Positions 26,310 through 35,299 of a stretch of DNA of 57,690 nucleotides are shown here, piece after piece; within the stretch, counting starts at the first letter, position 1; every line of letters starts with the position of its first letter. The notes under the pieces were generated by a model. That model worked only from the letters and a program-made list of their open reading frames with translations. It did not search any database and was not told where the DNA came from. Source of the DNA: JBELMB01 sp042088665 (GTDB lineage: Bacteria; Pseudomonadota; Alphaproteobacteria; Rhodobacterales; Rhodobacteraceae). The DNA is taken from assembly GCA_042088665.1 (NCBI GenBank), contig JBELMB010000011.1:1-57690 (forward strand). The letters run 5' to 3'. A program made the position numbers and the translations under genes.

Positions 26310-27218
26310 ATGGCACGCAAGCGCAAAGGCCGCGCAATCTCCGGCTGGGTCATCATCGACAAACCAGCTGGCATCACGTCCACCGCCGTCGTCAACAAGG
26401 TCCGCTGGGCGTTCGAGGCGCAAAAGGCCGGGCACGCGGGCACGCTGGACCCGGACGCCACGGGGCTGCTGGCCGTGGCCCTCGGCGAGGCGACCAAGAC
26501 GGTGCCTTTCATCACCGATGCGTTAAAGGCCTATGCCTTCACCATGCGCATGGGTCAGGCCACCAACACCGATGATGCCGAGGGAGAAGTGATCGCGCAG
26601 TCCGATCTGCGCCCCGAAGACAGCCAGATCACCGAAGCGCTGCACGGCTTCGTCGGGGACATCATGCAGGTTCCGCCACAGTTCTCAGCCGTCAAGATCG
26701 ATGGGGAACGCGCCTACAAACGCGCGCGTGACGGCGAAGACATGGACTTGGCGGCGCGTCCGCTCTGGGTCGACGAACTGGTGCTGACGGACCGGCCCTC
26801 GCCAGATCTGGCCATGCTGCACATGGTCTGCGGCAAGGGCGGCTATGTGCGGTCCATCGCCCGGGATCTGGGCGCAGCGCTGGGATGTCACGCCCATGTC
26901 ACGACGCTGCGCCGCCTGTGGTCCGGGCCCTTCGACCTCGACGGCGCGCTCACTGGCGACCAGCTCGAAGCACTCGCCCGCACACCCGAATTGGACAGCT
27001 ACCTCCAACCGATAGAACGTGGGCTCGCGGACCTGCCCGAACTGGCGACTACCCCTGACGGCGCCACCCGTCTGCGCAACGGCAATCCCGGCATGGTGAT
27101 CGCCACCGACGTGGACTACGGCGACTGGGCCTGGGCGTCACTCTCCGGCGCGCCGGTGGCCGTGGGCCGCTACAAGGCAGGTGAATTACACCCCAACCGG
27201 GTGTTCAACCTGCCCTGA
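26310..27218 (+). CDS. truB: tRNA pseudouridine-55 synthase
   Basis: 302 aa. Makes the TPsiC-loop pseudouridine of tRNAs. Family motif GHAGTLDPDATGLLAVALGEATK contains the catalytic Asp (in LDP); further conserved QVPPQFSAVKIDGERAYKRAR and KGGYVRSIARDLG. Normally linked to rbfA/rpsO, but neither is next to it here. Confidence 0.94.
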   Translation: MARKRKGRAISGWVIIDKPAGITSTAVVNKVRWAFEAQKAGHAGTLDPDATGLLAVALGEATKTVPFITDALKAYAFTMRMGQATNTDDAEGEVIAQSDLRPEDSQITEALHGFVGDIMQVPPQFSAVKIDGERAYKRARDGEDMDLAARPLWVDELVLTDRPSPDLAMLHMVCGKGGYVRSIARDLGAALGCHAHVTTLRRLWSGPFDLDGALTGDQLEALARTPELDSYLQPIERGLADLPELATTPDGATRLRNGNPGMVIATDVDYGDWAWASLSGAPVAVGRYKAGELHPNRVFNLP

Positions 27219-27416
27219 CGCTGCGGAACAGGCGCTGCGGCTGGCGGGTGGGCCGGTGCAGAGCCCCAACGCGCGCTGGTCCATCCACCCGACGCCGTCG
27301 CGGCTCTGCACTCGGGGCGCCTGTCAGACCAGCGCAGGAAGGTTTGCGGGCAGGCTTTTGAGCCAGCCCCAAGCAGGCAGAACCGCCATCCCCCGGCGCA
27401 GCATCGCGCCGGCCAC

Positions 27417-28238
27417 CTACCCAAGCATCTTGAGCCAACGAGTCAGGGCATCCAGCGATTCAGGCTCGTCAAGGAACGGGATGTGCCCCCGGTCGGCCAC
27501 TTCGGTGGCAATCATGTCCGGGCGACGCGCCTGCATTTCCGCAAAGGTCGCCGCGCTCAACAGGTCCGAGTTTGCGCCGCGCAAGGCGCACAGCGGCAAA
27601 CCCTTCAGGGCATCGAACAACGGCCAGAGATCCGGCGCGGGCTGCGCTCCGGCGCCCAGCACCGCCTCACGCAGCTTTGGGTCATAGCCCAGCGCCAGCC
27701 CGTCGTCGGTCTGAACGAACAACCGCTCCGCCTCTTCGCGCCAGCGTTGTTCGGGCACGTTGCGAAACCCGGTCATGACTTCGGCCCGGCGCAGGGCCAC
27801 TTCGGCAAGGGTCTTTTGCGGCGGGACACGACCAAGATAGCCCTTGATGACCTCCAGCCCGGCCTCTGCGATCTCTGGCCCGATGTCGTTCAGCGCCACG
27901 CCAATCAGCCGCGCCTTTGCGCTTGCAGCCAGAACCATGGCGATCAACCCACCGCGCGAAGTGCCCAGAACCGCCGCTTGCGGCAGTTCGAGATGATCCA
28001 TCAGTTCCACCACATCCCGCGCCTCGACCGGGATGGTATAGCTCTCCCAAGGGGCGTGATCCGACTGCCCACGTCCGCGATAATCCAGCCGGATCAGCCG
28101 CACCCCGTCCAGATGTGGCGCGACGAAATCGAAATCCCGCCCGTCCCGCGTCAGCCCGGCAAGGCAAACCAGCGGCAATCCCGAACCTTCGTCGCGGTAA
28201 AACAGCGATACGCCATCGGAGGTGGTAAACCGTCCCAT
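27417..28238 (-). CDS. Alpha/beta hydrolase
   Basis: 273 aa. Nucleophile elbow LGTSRGG with S94; oxyanion region LAGLTRDG; catalytic His in DRGHIPFLDEP. LDYRGRGQSD is typical of the fold. Its ATG shares one base with the HAD gene stop (TGATG), so it is the second gene of a two-gene operon with the dehalogenase, suggesting a paired hydrolytic step on a small, possibly halogenated or ester substrate; substrate not determined. Confidence 0.85.
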   Translation of the reverse strand: MGRFTTSDGVSLFYRDEGSGLPLVCLAGLTRDGRDFDFVAPHLDGVRLIRLDYRGRGQSDHAPWESYTIPVEARDVVELMDHLELPQAAVLGTSRGGLIAMVLAASAKARLIGVALNDIGPEIAEAGLEVIKGYLGRVPPQKTLAEVALRRAEVMTGFRNVPEQRWREEAERLFVQTDDGLALGYDPKLREAVLGAGAQPAPDLWPLFDALKGLPLCALRGANSDLLSAATFAEMQARRPDMIATEVADRGHIPFLDEPESLDALTRWLKMLG

Positions 28239-28912
28239 CACGTCATCTCCGGCAACGGCGTCAGATCGCCAAGGATATGGGTCGGCGCAGCCATCAGCCG
28301 GTCCTGCGGCTGTCCCGCGCGGTTTACCCAGACCGTCTCGAATCCATAGGCGGCAGCCCCTGCCGCATCCCATCCGTTCGAAGAAACAAACAGCACCTCG
28401 GCGGCAGCGACGTCGAACCTTTGCCCGACGAGGTCATAGACCGCGCGCGCCGGTTTGAAGATGCCCACGTCTTCAACGGACAGCACCGCCTCGAGATACT
28501 CTCCGATCCGGGCAGAATCGACCGCCCCCTCCAGCATGTCCTTGCTGCCATTGGACAGGATCGCCGTAGCGATGCCCTTGGCGCGCAGTTTTGCCAACAT
28601 GAAGGGGACCTCCCTGTAGGCCGGCAACTCCCAGTACAGCGCCAGCAAACGTTCTCGCAGTTCGAGATCCTCCAGCCCGGCGCGTTCCATCGCCCAGTCC
28701 AGACCATCCTTGGTGACCTGCCAGAACGGCACATAATCCCCGGTCACCGCGCGCAGCCAACTGTATTCCAACTGCTTGCGCCGCCAGTCCTCCGCCAGTT
28801 GTGGCCAGACCTCTGCCAGAGCCGCACGACCCGGCTCCTCTGCGGCGACCCGCGCCGCTGCGGCCACGTCGAACAACGTGCCATACGCGTCGAACACACA
28901 GACCTTTGCCAT
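28238..28912 (-). CDS. HAD-family haloacid dehalogenase, type II
   Basis: 224 aa. Motif I FDAYGTLFDV with nucleophile D8; motif II ILSNGSKDML; motif III lysine in GIFKPARAVYDL; motif IV region FVSSNGWDAAGAAAYGF. This set is that of (S)-2-haloacid dehalogenases, which hydrolyse 2-haloalkanoates. Start 28912 follows GGGAGCGAGAC; the frame is open upstream but lacks family sequence. Confidence 0.85.
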   Translation of the reverse strand: MAKVCVFDAYGTLFDVAAAARVAAEEPGRAALAEVWPQLAEDWRRKQLEYSWLRAVTGDYVPFWQVTKDGLDWAMERAGLEDLELRERLLALYWELPAYREVPFMLAKLRAKGIATAILSNGSKDMLEGAVDSARIGEYLEAVLSVEDVGIFKPARAVYDLVGQRFDVAAAEVLFVSSNGWDAAGAAAYGFETVWVNRAGQPQDRLMAAPTHILGDLTPLPEMT

Positions 28913-29129
28913 GTCTCGCTCCCTTGTCCTGCTGTACCCGCAGGTTTTACACATCCCCGGGCGTTGCGCGGCACCCTGCCACGAGCTTCCCCGCGGGAAA
29001 AGCCGCTTGTGCAAGGTGAAAGCGTCAAGAAAAGTTTACAGGTTGACGCCCTCCTCATTACCCTGTTGAGGTTTGTGCAGCCCCCCGGAGGTCCCGGCCT
29101 CTCTCTTCTTTTCGACACCAGGAGGTCTT

Positions 29130-29558
29130 ATGACGCAGGTCAAGAACGGCGACACGGTGCGCCTGCACTACACGGGCACATTGATCGATGGCTCCACGTT
29201 TGATTCCAGCCAGGGCCGTGACCCTCTCGAAGTGACAGTCGGCTCCGGTCAGATCATTCCCGGCCTCGAAGCCGCGCTGCCCGGCATGCTGGTCGGGGAA
29301 CAAAAGCGCGTCGCCATCCCCGCGGACAAGGCTTACGGCGAGGCCAAACCAGAGGCCCGCCAATCCGTGCCACGCGAGGAGATCCCCGCAGAGATCCCGC
29401 TCGAAGTTGGGCTGCAACTGCAAGTCCAGACGCCCACCGGACAGGTGATGCCCGTCATGGTGGTGGAGATTGAAGAAGACAGCGTGACACTGGATGCCAA
29501 CCATCCGCTGGCAGGTCAGGACCTGACGTTTGACATCGAACTGGTCGAGATTGCCTGA
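29130..29558 (+). CDS. FKBP-type peptidyl-prolyl cis-trans isomerase (SlyD-like)
   Basis: 142 aa. FKBP core GDTVRLHYTGTLIDGSTFDSS and GSGQIIPGLEAALPGML, with an insert-in-flap chaperone domain around residues 70-120 (YGEAKPEARQSVPREEIP) as in SlyD/SlpA. No signal peptide and no His-rich tail, so cytosolic and not the metal-binding SlyD form. ATG preceded by AGGAGG. Confidence 0.9.
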   Translation: MTQVKNGDTVRLHYTGTLIDGSTFDSSQGRDPLEVTVGSGQIIPGLEAALPGMLVGEQKRVAIPADKAYGEAKPEARQSVPREEIPAEIPLEVGLQLQVQTPTGQVMPVMVVEIEEDSVTLDANHPLAGQDLTFDIELVEIA

Positions 29559-29565
29559 ACCAGCG

Positions 29566-29586
29566 GCCGGGGCGAGCAACCCCGGC
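29566..29586. terminator. Hairpin after the FKBP gene
   Basis: GCCGGGG pairs with CCCCGGC over a 7-nt loop, seven bases past the stop codon; no T-tract. Confidence 0.5.
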
Positions 29587-29681
29587 AACTGGCCGGGTCG
29601 ATTGACCCACAAGACAACAGCGCGCCGGCTTCACTGATCCGTTGACGGCAGGCGCAACGCAGGGTCCAAGGAGGACAGAAC

Positions 29682-30476
29682 ATGCAAATGGCACGCCTGG
29701 GCGATCTGCGGATCCACTACAGCCTGACCGGTCCGGAAGACGGAACCAAAGTGGTCTTTGCCAATTCCTTAGGCACGGATTTCCGGCTGTGGGACCAGAT
29801 CCTGCCACTGCTTCCTGCGGGTCTGCGCATCCTGCGCTATGACAAGCGCGGGCATGGTCTGACCGACGCCCCCAAAGGCCCCTACAGCATGGGCGCCCTG
29901 GTCACCGACGTCGAACGGCTGATGGATCACACCGGGTTTCACGGTGCGATCTTTGTCGGCTTGTCCATCGGCGGCATGATCGCACAGGGCCTCGCGGCGA
30001 AGCGCATGGATCTCGTTCGCGCGATGGTGCTGTCGAACACCGGCGCCAAGATCGGCACCCGCGACATGTGGGAAGAGCGCATCGCCGCCGTGAAAGCCGG
30101 CGGGCTTGAGGCCATCGTGGATCCGACCATGGCGCGCTGGTTCTCCGGCCCGTTCCACGAAACAGAGAGCTTTCACGCCTGGCGCAACCTCTTTCTGCGC
30201 ACACCTGCCGAGGGCTGGACGGGCTGCGGCGCGGCCATCGCCGGAACGGATTTCATGTCCTCCACCAGCGGCCTGCGGCTGCCGACGCTGGCAATTGCCG
30301 GGTCGGACGATGGCTCCACGCCGCCGGATCTGGTGTTCGAGACGGCCGATCTGATCCCCGGCGCACAAAAGACGCTGATCCGCAACGCAGGCCACTTGCC
30401 CTGTGTCGAGCAGCCAGAGGCCTATGCCGAGGCGCTCAACGGCTTTCTGGCCGCGCAGGGTCACGAGGCAGGCTGA
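29682..30476 (+). CDS. pcaD: 3-oxoadipate enol-lactonase
   Basis: 264 aa alpha/beta hydrolase. Hydrolyses beta-ketoadipate enol-lactone to beta-ketoadipate in protocatechuate catabolism. Nucleophile S95 in VGLSIGGMIAQG, YDKRGHGLTD, and catalytic His in NAGHLPCVEQP; SLGTDFRLWDQ and SNTGAKIGTRDMWEERI are PcaD-like. Start of a tight operon: the esterase starts two bases after its stop, then pcaB. Confidence 0.88.
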   Translation: MQMARLGDLRIHYSLTGPEDGTKVVFANSLGTDFRLWDQILPLLPAGLRILRYDKRGHGLTDAPKGPYSMGALVTDVERLMDHTGFHGAIFVGLSIGGMIAQGLAAKRMDLVRAMVLSNTGAKIGTRDMWEERIAAVKAGGLEAIVDPTMARWFSGPFHETESFHAWRNLFLRTPAEGWTGCGAAIAGTDFMSSTSGLRLPTLAIAGSDDGSTPPDLVFETADLIPGAQKTLIRNAGHLPCVEQPEAYAEALNGFLAAQGHEAG

Positions 30477-30478
30477 GC

Positions 30479-31222
30479 ATGGCGCGGTTCCTTCTGGTCC
30501 ACGGCGCAAGCCACGGCGCCTGGTGCTGGCGGGACGTGTTGCCGGACCTGCGCGCGCTGGGTCACACAGCCCGCGCCATCGACCTGCCCGGGCATGGCGA
30601 TGACCCGACCCCGCCGCAGGACGTGACCCTGGCCGCATATGGTCACGCCATTGCGCGGGCGCTGGCCGAGGATGGCCCTTGCATCGTCGTGGGCCATTCG
30701 ATGGGCGGCTATGCCATCACCGAAGCGGCGGAGATGGCCCCGGACAACATCTCCCGGCTGGTTTATCTTTGCGCCTATACGCCCTGGCCCGGTCTGACGC
30801 TGTCCGAGATGCGCAAGCTGTCGGCAGAGCAGCCCCTGCTGCCAGCGATCCGCATGGCCGGGGACAAGCGCAGCTTTGCCTTTGACCCGGAAATGGCACA
30901 GCGGCTCTTTTACCACGATTGCAGCCCCGCCGCAGTGGCCTATGCGCTGGACCGCCTGACACCACAGGCCACTGCGCCTTCGCAAACGCCGGTCACGGTG
31001 ACCGCGCGCTCCGCCGATCTGCCGCGCAGTTACATCATTTGCGCACAGGACGGCGCAATTCCGCCCGATCTGCAACGGCAGATGGCGGCCCGCTTTGCGA
31101 CGCGGGACGTCATCACGCTCGACAGTTCGCATTCCCCGTTTTTCTCCATGCCGGGGGGCCTCGCCGCCTGCCTGCATGACATTGCAACCCAGGACCACGG
31201 CCATGCCCGCCACGCCATTTGA
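30479..31222 (+). CDS. Alpha/beta hydrolase, methyl-esterase/HNL-like
   Basis: 247 aa. FLLVHGASHGAWCWRDVLPDLRALGH and VGHSMGGYAI (S74) match the plant salicylate/jasmonate methyl-esterase and hydroxynitrile-lyase branch; catalytic His likely in SSHSPFFSMP. Placed between pcaD and pcaB, it may release an aromatic acid from an ester before ring cleavage; this is inference from position. Overlaps pcaB by 20 bases. Confidence 0.82.
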   Translation: MARFLLVHGASHGAWCWRDVLPDLRALGHTARAIDLPGHGDDPTPPQDVTLAAYGHAIARALAEDGPCIVVGHSMGGYAITEAAEMAPDNISRLVYLCAYTPWPGLTLSEMRKLSAEQPLLPAIRMAGDKRSFAFDPEMAQRLFYHDCSPAAVAYALDRLTPQATAPSQTPVTVTARSADLPRSYIICAQDGAIPPDLQRQMAARFATRDVITLDSSHSPFFSMPGGLAACLHDIATQDHGHARHAI

Positions 31223-32531
31223 CAGCGCCCTTCTGGGCGATCTCTTTCCCGCCGGAGAAACCGCCCGCCTCTTTGGCGACAGCGCCGAAGTGCGGGCCAT
31301 GATGCTGGTCGAAGGGGGATTGGCGCTGGTGCAAGGCGCCGCCGGTGTCATCCCTGAAACTGCCGCAGAAGCGATCCACCGCGCCAGTCTGGAACTGGCC
31401 ATCGATCCCGGCGCGCTGGGGTCTGCCACGGCCTTGAACGGGGTCAGCACGCCTGCGCTCGTTGCGGCCTTTCGCACCGCCATGGCCGCGCCAGAGCACG
31501 CACAATTCCTGCATTGGGGCGCCACCTCGCAGGATATTCAGGACAGCGGGCTGATGCTGCGCCTGCGTCAGGCCCTCGTACAACAGGAGACGCGCCTGCG
31601 CGCCTGCCTCTCGGCCCTCGCCTTGCAGGCCAGCGCCTATGCCGAAACCCCGATGGCCGGGCGCACCTATGGCCAGCACGCCACGCCCACCAGCTATGGT
31701 GCCATGGTGGCCAGCTGGGGCTGGCCCCTGATCGCCGCGCTGGACGACCTGCCCCGCGCGCAAGACAACCTTTGGGTGTCGCTGTCGGGCGCGGCTGGCA
31801 CGTCTTCGGCCCTTGGGCCCAATCCCGCCGAACTGCGTGCCGAACTGGCGCAGGCCCTTGGCCTGCATGACCCGGGCCGCAGCTGGCACAGCGACCGCAC
31901 GCCCCTGCTGACGATCGCAGACTGGTTTGCACAGGGCACCCGTGCCGCAGGCATGATCGGCGTAGACCTGATCCTCGCCGTGCAGTCAGGCCAGGGCGAG
32001 GTCCGGCTTGGCACGGCCGGGTCTTCATCGACGATGCCGCACAAGCAGAACCCCGTTGCCCCTTCTGTCCTCGTGGCGCTGGCCCGGCACAGCCAGGGGC
32101 TCTTGGCGACCCTGCAGGGCGCTGCGCTGCATCGCCAGCAGCGGGATGGCTCCGCCTGGTTCACGGAATGGCTGGTTCTGCCGCAACTCGTGCTGACCAG
32201 CGCCGCCGCGCTGACCCATGTGCAGGCGCTGGCAGAGGCCATCTCTCCGGATCCTGCCGCCATGCGCGCCGGGCTTGAGGCCAATGGCGGCTTTATCCTG
32301 TCCGAAGCCCTGAGTTTCGAGCTTGCCCGCAAGATGCCCCGCCCCGAGGCGCAGGCAGAGGTCAAGGCCCTGTGCAAGACCGCCCGAGACGAAGCCCGAA
32401 CCCTCGAAGACGTGACCCGCGCGGCCCATCCTGAGATGGACGCCCGGTTCTTTGACCCGGCCGCGCACACGGGCCATGCCCCTCAGGAGGCGCGCGCATT
32501 TGCCAGCGCTGTCGCCACGCGCGAGGTCTGA
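31203..32531 (+). CDS. pcaB: 3-carboxy-cis,cis-muconate cycloisomerase
   Basis: 442 aa, fumarase/aspartase superfamily. Cyclises 3-carboxymuconate to the gamma-carboxymuconolactone of the protocatechuate branch. Superfamily signature AGSSSTMPHKQNPV, plus HWGATSQDIQDSG and GRTYGQHATP. ATG at 31203 lies within the esterase gene end, implying coupling. pcaGH and pcaC are absent locally, so the pathway is split in this genome. Confidence 0.9.
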   Translation: MPATPFDSALLGDLFPAGETARLFGDSAEVRAMMLVEGGLALVQGAAGVIPETAAEAIHRASLELAIDPGALGSATALNGVSTPALVAAFRTAMAAPEHAQFLHWGATSQDIQDSGLMLRLRQALVQQETRLRACLSALALQASAYAETPMAGRTYGQHATPTSYGAMVASWGWPLIAALDDLPRAQDNLWVSLSGAAGTSSALGPNPAELRAELAQALGLHDPGRSWHSDRTPLLTIADWFAQGTRAAGMIGVDLILAVQSGQGEVRLGTAGSSSTMPHKQNPVAPSVLVALARHSQGLLATLQGAALHRQQRDGSAWFTEWLVLPQLVLTSAAALTHVQALAEAISPDPAAMRAGLEANGGFILSEALSFELARKMPRPEAQAEVKALCKTARDEARTLEDVTRAAHPEMDARFFDPAAHTGHAPQEARAFASAVATREV

Positions 32532-32534
32532 GGC

Positions 32535-33740
32535 ATGCGTCTGCCAATGCTGTTTCTCATGCTGACGGTGATGATCGATTCCATGGGAATCGGGCTGATC
32601 GTGCCGGTCATGCCGGACCTGCTGAAAGAGGTCTCGGGCGAAGGGATCTCCGGCGCGGCGCTCTGGGGCGGGGTGCTGAGTTCGCTCTTTGCGGTGATGC
32701 AGTTTCTTTGCGCGCCCTTTCTGGGCGCGCTTTCCGACACCTATGGGCGGCGGCCAATCCTGCTGGGCACGCTGGTGATCATCGTGATCGACTATGTGGT
32801 GATGGCCACCACCATGAGCCTCCTTGTGCTGATCCTTGCGCGCATGGCCGGTGGCATGGCCTCGGCCACGCAATCGGCGGCCAGTGCGGCCATGGCGGAC
32901 CTGACCACACCGGAAAAGCGCGCGCAGGGCTTTGGCCTGATCGGCGCGGCCTTTGGTCTGGGCTTTGTCCTCGGGCCGCTGATGGGCGGCTTTCTCGGGG
33001 AATGGGGCAGCCGTGCGCCATTCTGGGCCGCCGCGGGGCTGGCCGCGCTGAACATCTTGCTGGGCCTTCTGGTGTTTCCGGAAACCACCACGAAGGAGAC
33101 CCGCAGACCCTTTCGATGGTCTGAGGCGAACCCCTTTGGCGCGTTTCGCGCGCTGTCACAATTGCCCGGTGTCGGACGAGGGCTGGCGATCTACTTTCTC
33201 TACAACCTTGCCTTTGCGGTCTATCCGTCGATCTGGTCCTTCTTTGGCGAGGCGCGGTTTGGCTGGGGGCCGTCGATGATCGGGCTGTCGCTGGGGCTGT
33301 TCGGCCTGTCGATGGCGGTGGTTCAAGGGGCGTTGATCCAGCCCATGATCCAGCGGTTGGGCCAGCCCGGGACGGTCGTCTTTGGGCTGAGCTTTGCGGC
33401 GCTGGCCTTTTTCGCGATCCCGCTGGTGCCATGGAGCGTGGCCGTGCTGGTGCTGACACCGCTGGCGGCGGTAGGCGGTGCCTTTGCTCCGGCGCTGACG
33501 GCCTTGATGAGCGAGACCTTCGGCCCACAGCGACAAGGCGCGTTGCAAGGGCTGCTGACCTCCACCGCCGCCATTGCGATGGTGATCTCTCCGCTGCTGA
33601 TGACCCGGGTCTTTGCGAGCTTTACCGCAGCAGAGCGGGCCGTGCCCTTCCCCGGCGCCCCGTTCATCTTGTCCTTTGCATTGGCCATGGCGGCACTGGT
33701 GCTGTTTCTGACCCGCGAGCGCGAAACCGCCGTCGCGTAA
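32535..33740 (+). CDS. MFS transporter, TetA-like
   Basis: 401 aa, about twelve membrane segments. TetA/TCR-branch features: DSMGIGLIVPVMPDLL in helix 1, the loop motif GALSDTYGRRPILL, and FVLGPLMGGFLGE. Starts three bases after pcaB, so it belongs to the pca-type operon and may move an aromatic acid or act as an exporter rather than a tetracycline pump. Confidence 0.85.
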   Translation: MRLPMLFLMLTVMIDSMGIGLIVPVMPDLLKEVSGEGISGAALWGGVLSSLFAVMQFLCAPFLGALSDTYGRRPILLGTLVIIVIDYVVMATTMSLLVLILARMAGGMASATQSAASAAMADLTTPEKRAQGFGLIGAAFGLGFVLGPLMGGFLGEWGSRAPFWAAAGLAALNILLGLLVFPETTTKETRRPFRWSEANPFGAFRALSQLPGVGRGLAIYFLYNLAFAVYPSIWSFFGEARFGWGPSMIGLSLGLFGLSMAVVQGALIQPMIQRLGQPGTVVFGLSFAALAFFAIPLVPWSVAVLVLTPLAAVGGAFAPALTALMSETFGPQRQGALQGLLTSTAAIAMVISPLLMTRVFASFTAAERAVPFPGAPFILSFALAMAALVLFLTRERETAVA

Positions 33741-33820
33741 CGACACGGAAAAACGTCGCTTTCGTGGTTGCCAGCGCGGTGGCTTCCGGACAAGCCTCGG
33801 ACACGTGCCAAGGGGGTCCC

Positions 33821-34900
33821 ATGCCAGATATTCGCGCCGCGGTCTGCACCGCGTTTCATGCTCCGCTCGAGATCGAAACACTGACCTTGCGTCCCCCCGA
33901 GGATGGGGAAATCGAAGTGACACTGGAGGCGGTCGCGGTCTGCCACTCGGACATTTCCTTTGGCGAAGGCGCCTGGGGTGGGGATCTGCCCATGGTGCTG
34001 GGCCATGAGGCAGCAGGTCGGGTCACGGCCATCGGTGCCGGGGTGCGCGGGCTCTCGCTGGGGGATCGCGTGGTGGTGACGCTGATCAAGACCTGCGGCA
34101 CCTGTGTGCCCTGTGGCACCGGACGGCCTACGGTTTGCGAGAACCAGACCACCGCGCCCACAAAGCTGCGTCGGGCCGATGGCACAGAGGTCGTGGCGGG
34201 AATGCACTGCGGTGCCTTTGCCGAGCGCGTGGTCGTGGACCAGAGCCAGGTCGTCGTTCTGCCGGACAGCCTGCCCGCCAAAAGCGTCAGCCTGCTGGCC
34301 TGCGGTGTGATCACAGGTATCGGCGCAGTGGTGCACGCCGGAGGATTGCGGCCCGGTGAGGATGTCGTGGTGATTGGTGCCGGTGGCGTCGGTCTGAACG
34401 CGATCCAGGGCGCGCGCATCGCCGGTGCCCGGCGCATCGTGGCCGTGGACATGAGCGAAGCAAAGCTGGACGCCGCAAAGGAGTTCGGGGCCACTCATGG
34501 CGTGCTCGCCACAAGCAAGGCACCATGGAAACAGGCGATGAAGGCGATGGGCCGCGGCGCGGACGTCGTGGCCGTCACCGTCGGCGCGATCCCGGCCTAT
34601 GAACAGGCGCTGCGCTACCTTGGATGGGGCGGGCGCATGGTCATGGTCGGGATGCCGCACTCTGGCCAGATGGCAGAATATGAACCCGTCGTTCAGGCGT
34701 TTATGGGCCAAAAGATGGTTGGGTCAAAGATGGGCGACGTGGTGATCCGCCGCGACATCCCGTGGATGGCGGATCTGTATGCGCAGGGGCGGCTGAAGCT
34801 TGATGAGCTGATCTCGGGCACTTGGCGGCTGGACCAGATCAACGAGGCGATTGCAGACACGAAAACCGGCGGCGCGCGGCGCAATGTCATCGTGTTCTGA
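33821..34900 (+). CDS. Zinc-dependent alcohol dehydrogenase (MDR family)
   Basis: 359 aa. Catalytic-zinc ligands in AVCHSD and GHEAAG; structural-zinc lobe CGTCVPCGTGRPTVC with four cysteines; Rossmann motif VVIGAGGVGLNAIQGA and VDMSEAKLDAA for NAD binding. Class III/long-chain alcohol dehydrogenase-like. AAGGGGGTCCC precedes the ATG. 80 nt after the MFS gene, possibly the same transcript. Substrate not determined. Confidence 0.87.
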   Translation: MPDIRAAVCTAFHAPLEIETLTLRPPEDGEIEVTLEAVAVCHSDISFGEGAWGGDLPMVLGHEAAGRVTAIGAGVRGLSLGDRVVVTLIKTCGTCVPCGTGRPTVCENQTTAPTKLRRADGTEVVAGMHCGAFAERVVVDQSQVVVLPDSLPAKSVSLLACGVITGIGAVVHAGGLRPGEDVVVIGAGGVGLNAIQGARIAGARRIVAVDMSEAKLDAAKEFGATHGVLATSKAPWKQAMKAMGRGADVVAVTVGAIPAYEQALRYLGWGGRMVMVGMPHSGQMAEYEPVVQAFMGQKMVGSKMGDVVIRRDIPWMADLYAQGRLKLDELISGTWRLDQINEAIADTKTGGARRNVIVF

Positions 34901-35299
34901 ACGGCCGTTCGGTTGCGATAGCCCAAGGGCTGGATGGCTGTTGCGGGCGGGCAAGACTGCCTCTCGCTGGCCATGGCCTTGAGTCTCGAAACCTTGGGAC
35001 GTCCTCCCCTCCGCCGGGTCTCGCCAGTGAAGACCAGCGGCGGCTCACCAGTCCTTGAGCGGACCGCCCAGAGATTGAAGGCGATAGGAACACCGCAAAC
35101 CGGGGCAAAGACACCTTTGTACGGGTCCGGCCATCTGCGACATGCCTTTCACCCCGGATCCCCACTTTCGCCCGCGGGCCGCCCCGATCAGGTGTTGCTT
35201 GCAAGCCCCCAACCCGCTTCCACCACTTGACAGGGACCGGCGCTTTGGCCCGATGTGAGCACAACGGGCGCCCGCCAACCGCCCCACCGGGAGACAGAC
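34901..35299. other. 399-nt gap without recognisable gene
   Basis: Between the alcohol dehydrogenase and the enolase-superfamily gene. Six frames give only short shadow frames of biased composition with no family resemblance. No tRNA, REP or strong hairpin is apparent. The 3' end holds the CGGGAGACAGAC ribosome site for the next gene. Confidence 0.5.

Noticed and set aside
34901..35299. tRNA or small gene in the 399-nt gap
   Set aside because: No acceptor/T-arm pattern and no open frame with family resemblance.
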